9,315 nt of DNA from an uncultured Prevotella sp. (GTDB lineage Bacteria > Bacteroidota > Bacteroidia > Bacteroidales > Bacteroidaceae): contig CAKMOD010000108.1 of NCBI GenBank assembly GCA_927910885.1, forward strand, positions 1-9,315, written 5' to 3'. The translations under genes and the position numbers were made by a program. Numbering within the stretch: position 1 is the first letter of the stretch; every line of letters starts with the position of its first letter. Positions 1 through 6,629 of the stretch are shown piece by piece. A model generated the notes under the pieces. The model was not told the origin of the DNA and ran no database searches. It saw nothing but the letters and a program-made list of their open reading frames with translations.

Positions 1-159
1 TTGAAGAAGTTGATTTGTGAAACAGAGCATGGAGATTTTCTGGAAATAACGATTTGAGGTGATAAAAAGATGGCGAGTATTCAGAAGAAAATCAACAGTA
101 GACCCAGACTAAAACTAAAGTTTGAAACACCAAAAGCAGAATTCTTCAAAAGAATAGCC
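1..159 (+). pseudogene. IS30-family transposase, C-terminal remnant
   Basis: The frame that starts at base 1 is interrupted by TGA at 55-57 and resumes to TAA at 157-159. The last 30 codons (from ATG at 70) read INSRPRLKLKFETPKAEFF near the end. This matches the conserved C-terminus of IS30-family DDE transposases (N-x-RPR-K-x-L-x-F-x-TP-x-x-x-FF). The in-frame TGA, and the lack of a catalytic core in the window, show at least this copy's tail is degraded. The A/T-rich sequence after the stop, up to roughly 185, probably contains the outer end of the IS, but I could not place the inverted repeat because its partner lies outside the window. The family call rests on the C-terminal motif only. 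Confidence 0.55.
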
Positions 160-181
160 TAATTTTGCACTTGCCGGTTGA

Positions 182-256
182 CTCTACGAGAATCCAAATC
201 GCGATAAGTACTTAGCTGCAGCTGGTGAACATCTGAAAACCAAAGGAATTCACTAA
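182..256 (+). pseudogene. Orphan C-terminal tail of a protein, possibly a polymorphic toxin
   Basis: After an in-frame TGA at 179-181, the frame reads ENPNRDKYLAAAGEHLKTKG then IH and TAA at 254-256, a well-behaved amphipathic protein end with no start codon of its own. It stops one base before the ATG of the Imm26-like gene. In polymorphic toxin loci the C-terminal toxin domain lies directly upstream of its immunity gene at this kind of spacing. I infer that this is the last 20 or so residues of such a toxin whose upstream part was removed or separated when the IS30 element arrived. I do not recognise the toxin family. The tail could equally belong to an unrelated upstream gene. Confidence 0.4.
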
Positions 257-257
257 G

Positions 258-890
258 ATGAAAAATATGACAGAAGTAAGGTGGAGGAATAATCAAGTTA
301 TCAGCATTGAGACTAAACGAAAGGATGAATTAAGAGAAACTAGGGTGTATGTGCTCGCTCAGATGATAGGGAAGGCTGAACTCCTGTTTTTCAACCTATT
401 TAATACTGATAACAATTGGGGTGATGTAGACTTAACCCAAGTTCCTATTCTTTTCTGCGCCACTGTTGCTCGTCAATTCATTAAAAGCAGCAATATCTTC
501 AGGCAGAATATTAAAGGGATTGAGAACTATATCTCTCCAAAGCGTAAGATAGACCCCTTAGGTATGGGAAGTAGATGGATTACGCTCTGGGAAGGAACCC
601 CAAACGAAAAGAAAATTCTTATCATAGGAGATGGTGGGGGCAGACTCTTTGAAGTAGATACTTCCTCGGGGAAATACAATGAACGAGATATCATTGCGTC
701 AATAAATAGAGACGATTTAGAAACGATTAATAGCTATGAATTGAGGAATGTACGAATCTATGCTGAGCTTAATGAACGGCTATATTTGTGTTACAAAATG
801 GGGAGAAATGTAGACCCTCTAAAGGATTTGGTGTTTAATCTACCTATCCCCTTAGAGTACAAAGAGTATATTGAGATCATATCAACCTAG
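258..890 (+). CDS. Imm26-like immunity protein (probable orphan antitoxin)
   Basis: The 210-residue ORF is intact, with ATG one base after the preceding stop. No signal peptide or membrane segment is visible, so it is probably cytoplasmic. The first 90 residues resemble the Imm26 immunity fold: a run of beta-strands (TRVYVLAQMIGKAELLFFNL), then the hydrophobic strand VPILFCATVARQFI, then a W/F-rich turn. Imm26 proteins protect cells from contact-delivered polymorphic toxins. The C-terminal half (about 100-210) contains a second strand-rich unit with IIGDGGGRLFEVD and ends in LEYKEYIEIIS; I do not recognise it separately. The neighbouring upstream tail fits a lost cognate toxin. It is followed within 16 bases by the IS982 end, which may have removed further cassette genes. 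Family assignment is by pattern only; a DUF-type hypothetical protein is the alternative. Confidence 0.5.
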   Translation: MKNMTEVRWRNNQVISIETKRKDELRETRVYVLAQMIGKAELLFFNLFNTDNNWGDVDLTQVPILFCATVARQFIKSSNIFRQNIKGIENYISPKRKIDPLGMGSRWITLWEGTPNEKKILIIGDGGGRLFEVDTSSGKYNERDIIASINRDDLETINSYELRNVRIYAELNERLYLCYKMGRNVDPLKDLVFNLPIPLEYKEYIEIIST

Positions 891-905
891 AATCAACGAC
901 TTAAA

Positions 906-926
906 GACCTGAGTTCGGTCTAAGCA
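906..926 (+). repeat. IS982 left terminal inverted repeat
   Basis: The sequence GACCTGAGTTCGGTCTAAGC plus A matches the reverse complement of 1931-1951 at 20 of 21 positions; the only difference is T versus C at position 14. Confidence 0.85.
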
Positions 927-942
927 TTTCCTCTAAAATAAT

Positions 943-971
943 CCCACCGACTAAGTAACTTAATCGGTGGG
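943..971. other. Near-perfect hairpin in the IS 5' leader
   Basis: CCCACCGA (943-950) pairs with TCGGTGGG (964-971). Inside it, TAAGT (952-956) pairs with ACTTA (958-962), with one C/A mismatch between the two blocks. The structure sits between the left IS end and the transposase start. On the plus strand no U-run follows. On the minus strand it is followed by ATTATTTT, so it could act as a terminator for transcripts leaving the IS leftwards, or shield the transposase from outside transcription. The role is inferred; the structure is seen. Confidence 0.6.
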
Positions 972-1036
972 AAACTTGTTCACGTGGCAAGAAATTCGTA
1001 AATTTATAACTGATATCCAAATAGTTACTATTCCAC

Positions 1037-1937
1037 ATGAACACTGATTACACTGCAAAGATAACGAAAATCTTTTATTCGGTCGACGAATTCTGTAAGC
1101 AAATTGAACCGCAGTTCAAGAAAAAAGCAATTGGTGAAGACGGAAAAAAGAGGAGAAATCGCGCTTTTAAGATGAGCGACAGCGAAATTATCACCATTCT
1201 CATCCTCTTTCACCTTTCTGGATACCGAACACTCAAGGCTTTCTACACCCAAATGATCTGCAAAGAGTGGCGACAACACTTCCCCGTCGTACTCTCTTAC
1301 AATCGCTTTGTGGAACATGAGCAAATGGTTTCTCTCAAACTTTATTTGTTTCTCAACAACTGTTGTTTGGGCGATTGCACCGGCATCTCGATCATTGACT
1401 CCACCCCCATTCGGGTGTGTCACGACAAGCGATAGAGAAGACACAAAACCTTTCGGGGATTTGCCACAAGTGGCAAAGGGACTATGGGGTGGTTCTTCGG
1501 TTTCAAACTGCACATCATTATCAACGACTACGGAGAAATCGTCCAAAGGCAGTTGACACCAGCCAATACAGATGATTGTACCCCGCTGAAAAACAAGAAG
1601 TTTACGGAAAATATCTTCGGAAAACTCGTGGTGGACAAGGGATACATCTCGCAGAGCCTTTTCGAAGGATTATTTGTTGACGACATTCACCTGATCACTC
1701 GCATACGCAAGAATATGAAGAACTCGTTGATGCATATACGCGATAAAATTCTACTGAGGAAAAGGTCGTTGATCGAGACGGTAAACGACGAATTGAAGAA
1801 CATCGTTCAGATTGAACACACGCGCCACAGGAGCATTTGCCGCAAATCTCATGGCAGCAATGGCCGCATATAGTTTCTTGCCCAAAAAGCCTTCGCTTAA
1901 TATAGAGATCATCGAAAGAGAAAGGAGAATTGCTTAG
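1037..1937 (+). pseudogene. IS982-family DDE transposase, broken
   Basis: The first 132 codons run from ATG at 1037 to TAG at 1433-1435, ending IIDSTPIRVCHDKR. The same frame continues past the stop (RHKTFRGFATSGKGTMGWFF) to 1873. It carries the rest of the catalytic site: D in VVDKGYIS and E in LIETVNDELKN, with the first D in IIDSTP, giving the DDE triad. Near 1835-1838 the frame is lost. The expected end ANLMAAMAAYSFLPKKPSLN is read in another frame and finishes at TAG 1935-1937. The open length of 901 bases suggests a deletion of about 8 bases at HRS/FAANL, giving an ancestral 303 codons. So there are two independent lesions, one nonsense and one frameshift, and this copy should not make active transposase. 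Confidence 0.85.
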
Positions 1938-1951
1938 GCCGAACTCAGGTC
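1931..1951 (-). repeat. IS982 right terminal inverted repeat
   Basis: Read on the minus strand, this is GACCTGAGTTCGGCCTAAGC plus A, the counterpart of the left end. The transposase stop TAG (1935-1937) lies inside it, as is common when the gene runs into the IS end. Confidence 0.85.
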
Positions 1952-2041
1952 AAATGTACAATTTGTTCAGCGTTTTTCTTCTTTTTAGAACCCCATCACT
2001 CCAAATGTCGGATGAATCAAAAGAAAGCCAGAAGTCCTATT

Positions 2042-2346
2042 CTAAAGAGCTTCGGGCTGGATTTTTCTGCAGTTTTGAAGTTTACCGGACAGCAATATTT
2101 TTGAAATCTCAGATTCAAACTCATTGATTCTATCAGATGTGTAAGCACTATATTGGGAGACAGGCAAACTAACATAGATAGTGTAGCCATACGTTCCACC
2201 ATTCCAATTGTCATAGTCTGAACACACGACAGATATAGTTCCTTCATCAAGAATAGAACAACAGTCTATGTACCCCTTTTTTAAAGAAGTTCTTTTGCTG
2301 TTTTTGATATAGGTTTATAGTTTATCTCTTCTTCGTAGTAAATCAT
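2042..2346 (-). pseudogene. Small unrecognised protein distal to R2, frameshifted
   Basis: A start ATG at 2346-2344, 19 bases after the R2 stop, opens MIYYEEEINYKPISKTAKEL. The frame then hits TAA at a TTTAAAAAAGGGG run (about 2275-2284). One frame over, the protein continues as KKGYIDCCSILDEGTISVV and then CSDYDNWNGGTYGYTIYVSL to a TAG at 2044-2042. The 305-base length is not a multiple of three, which fits one indel. A third frame beyond it (about 2035-1952) reads DFWLSFDSSDIWSDGVLKRR and ends exactly at the IS982 border, so the original gene may have been longer and cut by the IS. The DYDNWNGGT block with a beta-strand-like pattern suggests a real conserved family, but I cannot name it. 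Position makes it the last gene of the restriction operon or an independent passenger. Confidence 0.55.
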
Positions 2347-2365
2347 TTAATTTGAAGGATTACAG

Positions 2366-4681
2366 TTATACGTCACCAAATGGCTTTACCTCTGACTTTG
2401 GCTCAGGCTTCACCTCCTCCAACAACTCTGTAAGTGTCTTGAAGTATGGGTCTTTAGCATATGGTGTCTTACTTTGTTTCACTTTGAACGTGCTGCCGTC
2501 TGGTTTATGAACATATATAATAGGCTCGGTGCTCTCCAAGTCGAAGGCAAGGTAGAACTCGCGTTGTGCGTCAAATCCTTTGGCTTGCAGTTGTGTACCT
2601 GACACGATGCGTGGGCTGTTGGTTGACAACTTGTATAGTTCCTGACTCTGCTTGTTGTGGAGCAGCACATAGCAACAGTGCTCAAAACCTGCAGTGAGGC
2701 GTAGCGAACCTTGATCCATGCCAGCACGGACATAGTAGAGTTTGTTCTTCTTGATGGGTTCAAGTTGTCCACTCCTGTAGTAGCCCACAAGCACAAGGTT
2801 GCTCTCATCGGGAACAATGGTGTAGGTCAACCCCTTTTGCGGTATGCTGTCCTTGATTTGCTCATAGCGTTCTTCGGTGCGTAGTATCTGCACGAGGTGG
2901 TCGCGCAGCATCTTGCCCTCGTCCTCTGGCTGTTCGCCGTTTGGCAATAGGGGAAAAGCGCCGATGTTCACCTCCTTTATAGATTTAATGTAGTAAGGTG
3001 ATTCTGAACCGTTTTCTTTGCGATAGCGTCCTGGAAAAAGAATGTAGCCACCGATAATCTCTTTAGCAGTGTGCTTGAAGTAGGTGCTGCCATAGTAGAT
3101 AGCATCGCGGTAGCGATGCATCTGGTTAAGCGCATCGGGTGGCGGATAGTCCGAGATATCATAGTCGTCTTCAAGGTTATCAATATCCTTGTTTGTATCG
3201 TCAAGCACACGGTACTTGGCATCGTAGAGGTAGGTCAGTACAAAGCCGTCTACCTTTTGAATGTTGAGCACAATGTCGGGCCGCTGCTCCGTGGTAGCGG
3301 TATGCACCTCGCCCGAACGGCGGTTGTAGGTGTGCTGATAGCACAGTTCCACAATGTCCTCGTTGAAGCGGTTGTGGTAGGTAATCTTGTGCTCCACGGT
3401 GCTGTCGGCAAACGGTGTGAGCATCGTTTTGCGGTTCTCCTCCACAAGTGCCGCTTGGTCGGGGTCGGCAAGGTCTATGTCCAACACGTCTATCACCAGT
3501 TGCTTCATCTTTAGAAAGCACCACAACTCGTACAGTTCCCAAATGGGGCGCACTCCAATCTCGTTGCTACCCTCGTAGAAACCGAGACCGCTTTGCAGGA
3601 TGTACCACAAGCGGTAAATCTGCGAATAACCAGTGCGCTTTTGCAGCACACTACTCTCCTGACGAAAACCTTTAAACTCGCCAATCTGTCGCCAGATGCG
3701 GTGGTGTAAGATGTTCTGCAAGCGTTCTCCTTTGCCTTTCAGCCAGTCCAGTTCCTCTCCCAAAAGCTGATCTTGATAGTTGCGCTGCAACTCTCCCAGC
3801 ACGTCCACAAGTTTCTTACCAATCTGCTTGACGGTGTACTTCACAAAGCGGTTCTCCTTTGTGTCGATGGTCTTCTGCTTCTCGTCGTAACGGAACAGGT
3901 AGTGGTCAAGCGTATTGGCAGCCTTTTGCTCCTCATATTGGTTGAGCATCTTGGGCGACCAACGCTTTATCTTATCCACACTGTCGTAATAGGTAATACG
4001 CTCGCCTCGGATGTTAGGACGGTTGGTCACAAACTCCAAAGCGGTGATGTACTCGTCTATCACACCCTTAAAGATAGAGAGCCAAATCGTTTCATTGCTC
4101 TGACTGCTCGATAGGTTCAGCGACTGAAACGTCTTGGTAAGATACTTGAACACAAGGTTTTCATACTCGGCGTTAATCATGCTCATCATGTGCATGAGGT
4201 TACGCTTCGTGTCGAGTTTCGGTGATACCACACGAAACTCTATCCATGCCAAGCGTTCGGTCAGCCCTTTGGGCTTATAAGCATATTGCAGACGGAAAAT
4301 ACCTGGCTCGTTGAGGAAATCAAGAGCCGTCATGAGGAAACCACCATTGCCAGCGGCATACCACTGGAATGCCTCTGCCACGTCTTTGTTGATGTGGATT
4401 ATACGAGGCTCTCCCTCAATGTCAGTGAAGTGCAGCGTGATGTTGTACTGGCAAGTCTCGAACATCACAGGGGGCAGTGCCGCCCACTCCTTGCCCTCAG
4501 GAAGAGGCGGCACACCAACCAACTGCAACGTGCCCTCGGCTGATGAGCGGTAGTCGCAGTAGTGCATGGCAGCATCCTCTCCTACACGACTTTTAAGTCG
4601 TCGGAGCGAGTTCTGTATGGAGCGTGTGGTGATAGTTATCTCCACATTCCCTGCCTTGTCTGCAAATTTCAGCGCATCCAT
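2366..4681 (-). CDS. R2: McrC-like DUF2357 / PD-(D/E)XK nuclease subunit of LlaJI-type restriction system
   Basis: This 771-residue intact protein is the likely cleavage subunit. The first 370 residues have the mixed alpha/beta character of DUF2357 proteins. The block PIWELYELWCFLKM (379-392) is the usual entry to the nuclease. The catalytic PD-(D/E)XK core is visible: RPDIVL (D469), YDAKYR (D487, K489) and QMHRYRDAI (Q520, Y524), with E382 or E385 as the upstream acidic residue. After GGYILFPG (543-551) come about 170 more residues with YYRSGQLEPIKKNKLYYVRA, a further domain of unknown role. No membrane segment is seen. ATG is 13 bases after the R1 stop, so the two are made together. By analogy with McrC and R2.LlaJI it should dock on the R1 hexamer and cut DNA upon NTP-driven translocation. 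G+C is higher than in the methyltransferase genes. Confidence 0.85.
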   Translation of the reverse strand: MDALKFADKAGNVEITITTRSIQNSLRRLKSRVGEDAAMHYCDYRSSAEGTLQLVGVPPLPEGKEWAALPPVMFETCQYNITLHFTDIEGEPRIIHINKDVAEAFQWYAAGNGGFLMTALDFLNEPGIFRLQYAYKPKGLTERLAWIEFRVVSPKLDTKRNLMHMMSMINAEYENLVFKYLTKTFQSLNLSSSQSNETIWLSIFKGVIDEYITALEFVTNRPNIRGERITYYDSVDKIKRWSPKMLNQYEEQKAANTLDHYLFRYDEKQKTIDTKENRFVKYTVKQIGKKLVDVLGELQRNYQDQLLGEELDWLKGKGERLQNILHHRIWRQIGEFKGFRQESSVLQKRTGYSQIYRLWYILQSGLGFYEGSNEIGVRPIWELYELWCFLKMKQLVIDVLDIDLADPDQAALVEENRKTMLTPFADSTVEHKITYHNRFNEDIVELCYQHTYNRRSGEVHTATTEQRPDIVLNIQKVDGFVLTYLYDAKYRVLDDTNKDIDNLEDDYDISDYPPPDALNQMHRYRDAIYYGSTYFKHTAKEIIGGYILFPGRYRKENGSESPYYIKSIKEVNIGAFPLLPNGEQPEDEGKMLRDHLVQILRTEERYEQIKDSIPQKGLTYTIVPDESNLVLVGYYRSGQLEPIKKNKLYYVRAGMDQGSLRLTAGFEHCCYVLLHNKQSQELYKLSTNSPRIVSGTQLQAKGFDAQREFYLAFDLESTEPIIYVHKPDGSTFKVKQSKTPYAKDPYFKTLTELLEEVKPEPKSEVKPFGDV

Positions 4682-4694
4682 GTTTTGCTATCAT

Positions 4695-6074
4695 TTATGG
4701 CCAGAAACTGGTGAAGTGAGTTCGTTCGAGGCGTTCACGCATTTCTATAATCTTAGCGTTGGCTTTGGGGTATGCTACCTCCGTCCATGTTGCCAATTGT
4801 GCCAATGGCTCTTTCACCAAGTCCTCATTACCCTCAATGCGTGGCAGTACTTTCATCATCAGGATATTGTCAAGTGCCTTGTTGTAGAGTTCCTCAAACT
4901 CAGCTTCCTTGTTCTCCCAGCGCAGAGCGTAGAAGTGGAGAATCAACTCGTTTACTACACGGTAAGCGATACGGAAAGGGGTCTTGCCGAGGATAGCTTC
5001 AAGGCAGTCGGGCGTTGTTGTGCCGTCGGCGTCGGTTTGTCCGAGGGAAGCCTTAATCTTCTTTGCAAGCAGTTCACGCTCATGGTTCATTTGCTGCAGT
5101 GCGTTATTGCTCTGCGCAAATGGAGCGAAAAACCAATCCTTATCCACAACGTCTTCACGATAGCTGAGTGCGTCAGGCTTCTCTATGTCAAACATATCGT
5201 TTAGGTTCACCTCGTTCATCTCAATGGTCATGGCGCGGTCTATCACCTTACGGCTGAACTGGTAGGTGGTATCGTCCATGTTCACTGTCCCTACTACGAT
5301 AAGGTTGCGAGGGATACGCAGACCTTCCTCTCTGAGGATTTCGTAAGTGGTATTGCTATATGGAGCTAACTCCTCATCGACAATAGTGTAGCTTGTACCT
5401 TTCTCCTGTTTCTCTTTTGAAGGGAACAACTCTTTAAATAACTTGTTGTCATACTTATTAAAGATTGCAGCAGGGATAAGTGTTTCGCTCTTGATAGTTC
5501 CGTCCACATCCTTGCGGCTTTCCAATATGCTCAGGAATTCGGCGAAGTACTGCTCAACAGCTGCAAGATTCATTTCATCAAGGCACACGAAGAATGGTAC
5601 ATTCTTATGTTGCATGGCTTTAATGAGGAACTTCACGAACTTTGTCAGGTGGTAATTACCACCGTCAAGTACGGTTTCATAACCGAGCAGTTCAGTGGAG
5701 TCGTTCCAGTTTGGTTTCACCTCTACAAGGCAATAGTTGCCAGGCGACGTCTTGTCCTCGCGCAGGTCGCCCTCGTCGGGGCAGCTGGCGTATGCCATTT
5801 CCTTTACAATGCGGCTCTTGCCTGTACCTGAGATACCGGCAAGGAGCAAGAAAGGTTTAGTGCGGAGCGCAGAAAGATAGTCGACATTGCCATTAACGTA
5901 TTCAGATTCAGTAATTTGAGAAACTTGAGAAGATGAATTTTCCAAACGATTATTCATAGCTTTCTCTATATCTCCAAGATGTAGTTCATCGCGATTTTTC
6001 ATATACCACAACAAATATTTTGGCTTAAATGACACAATTCTTTTATCTTCCGCTTTTTTTGTAAACAGAAACAC
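4695..6074 (-). CDS. R1: McrB-like AAA+ motor of LlaJI-type restriction system (motor part)
   Basis: As written this frame encodes 459 residues from a GTG at 6074, but removing one base from the A7 run (6060-6054) joins it to the upstream recognition module as one 639-codon gene. Numbered from the GTG, Walker A is GISGTGKS (80-87), Walker B is CLDEMNLA (164-171), and a sensor/arginine-finger segment VGTVNMDDTTYQFSRKVIDR (261-280) replaces the MNTADRS block of McrB. The segment VKPNWNDSTELLGY (119-132) is typical of McrB-like restriction motors. The subunit should form an NTP-fuelled hexamer that recruits R2. Whether it uses GTP, like McrB, cannot be told from the sequence. If the GTG is really used, the product would be a motor lacking the DNA-binding domain, comparable to the McrBs short form. 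ATPases of other McrBC-like systems are the alternative call. Confidence 0.85.
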   Translation of the reverse strand: MFLFTKKAEDKRIVSFKPKYLLWYMKNRDELHLGDIEKAMNNRLENSSSQVSQITESEYVNGNVDYLSALRTKPFLLLAGISGTGKSRIVKEMAYASCPDEGDLREDKTSPGNYCLVEVKPNWNDSTELLGYETVLDGGNYHLTKFVKFLIKAMQHKNVPFFVCLDEMNLAAVEQYFAEFLSILESRKDVDGTIKSETLIPAAIFNKYDNKLFKELFPSKEKQEKGTSYTIVDEELAPYSNTTYEILREEGLRIPRNLIVVGTVNMDDTTYQFSRKVIDRAMTIEMNEVNLNDMFDIEKPDALSYREDVVDKDWFFAPFAQSNNALQQMNHERELLAKKIKASLGQTDADGTTTPDCLEAILGKTPFRIAYRVVNELILHFYALRWENKEAEFEELYNKALDNILMMKVLPRIEGNEDLVKEPLAQLATWTEVAYPKANAKIIEMRERLERTHFTSFWP

Positions 6075-6616
6075 CCTTTATGTAGGCTTCTTGTATATAA
6101 TGTATTTTTATTTGGATGGATATAGGAGAAGATGCATTTTGTTCTCCATTTAAAATCATATCTGGATATATACCGACAAAACAAATGTCTTCCTCTGTTT
6201 GTGAAGGCTTATAAATGCAGATAACATAACATTCCTTCTCATGTAAATCATCTGCATCACAAAAAGTTCTTGGCTTTTGCTAAATCTCTAATATCTGGGC
6301 TCCAACTACCATGGTTGCGGAACTGTAAACGTTGCTCGTTTGTAAGTGTAGATCTGCCTCCTCCCTCTATCTCAGCAACATAGATATAGAATGGTTTGTT
6401 GCTTGAGTCAGCAAATTTAAATTTGCACTCAAATAAAGATTCGGACATTCCATTCCCTTGTCTTCTAGATATTTCATCAAAGGCAAAGCAATCAGGGAAA
6501 CACTTCTCTATGGTTTCTTGAAATAGGTTTCCAGAATCAAATTTATTATAAAAACCTCCTTTAGCTAGAGGGTATCCAGTCGAAAGGGTGTCTATTTTTT
6601 CATAAACTATTGCCAT
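6043..6616 (-). pseudogene. R1 N-terminal DNA-recognition module, split from its motor
   Basis: ATG at 6616, 13 bases after the M2 stop, opens 119 codons ending SPDIRDLAKAKNFL at TGA 6259-6257. Dropping one T from the T5 run (plus-strand A run 6261-6265) gives KNF-CDADDLHEKECYVICIY and a further 69 protein-like codons to TAA 6045-6043. Dropping one A from the A7 run then leads in frame into the AAA+ ORF (GVSVYKK-AEDKRIVSF). The joined reading frame is exactly 640 codons including stop. In LlaJI R1 proteins the N-terminus is a B3-like site-specific DNA-binding domain, and this 187-residue region takes that place. I see strand-rich sequence compatible with it (KFADSSNKPFYIYVAEIEGG) but no diagnostic motif. 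It is much more A/T-rich than the motor. Confidence 0.65.
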
Positions 6617-6629
6617 GTTGTTGAGTGAT

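Larger units (their letters stand above)
906..1951 (+). mobile_element. IS982-family insertion sequence, complete ends, inactive
   Basis: Imperfect terminal inverted repeats bound the element: the left end begins GACCTGAGTTCGG at 906 and the right end is its complement, finishing at 1951. The 1046-base length is typical of IS982-family elements, and the single gene inside is an IS982-type transposase. The immediate flanks share only AAA (ends ...TTAAA on the left, begins AAATG on the right), so a target duplication is at best three bases and cannot be claimed. The element lies between the immunity gene and the small ORF after R2. It may have interrupted that ORF or caused a deletion there. 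It should be immobile unless helped in trans. Confidence 0.85.

Noticed and set aside
1028..1546. 172-codon minus-strand ORF
   Set aside because: Antisense to the IS982 transposase, which has the DDE motifs.
3071..3514. 147-codon plus-strand ORF
   Set aside because: Antisense to the R2 nuclease core; Val/His-rich composition typical of a shadow frame.
4566..5204. 212-codon plus-strand ORF
   Set aside because: Antisense to the intact R2 start and R1 motor, both of which carry clear family motifs. Its own translation is Cys/Leu-rich without domain features.
4695..6074. Modification-dependent McrBC (type IV) system
   Set aside because: Two cognate m5C methyltransferases in the same operon would make the host DNA a target; a LlaJI-type site-specific system fits better.
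5999..6184. 61-codon minus-strand ORF spanning the R1 junction
   Set aside because: It is the third frame over the R1 gene; Cys/Lys/Tyr-rich and not needed once the A7 and T5 runs are corrected.
6054..6265. Programmed +1 frameshifting in R1
   Set aside because: Two separate shifts in one gene without visible stimulatory structures or known precedent in this family; homopolymer error or slippage mutation explains it better.
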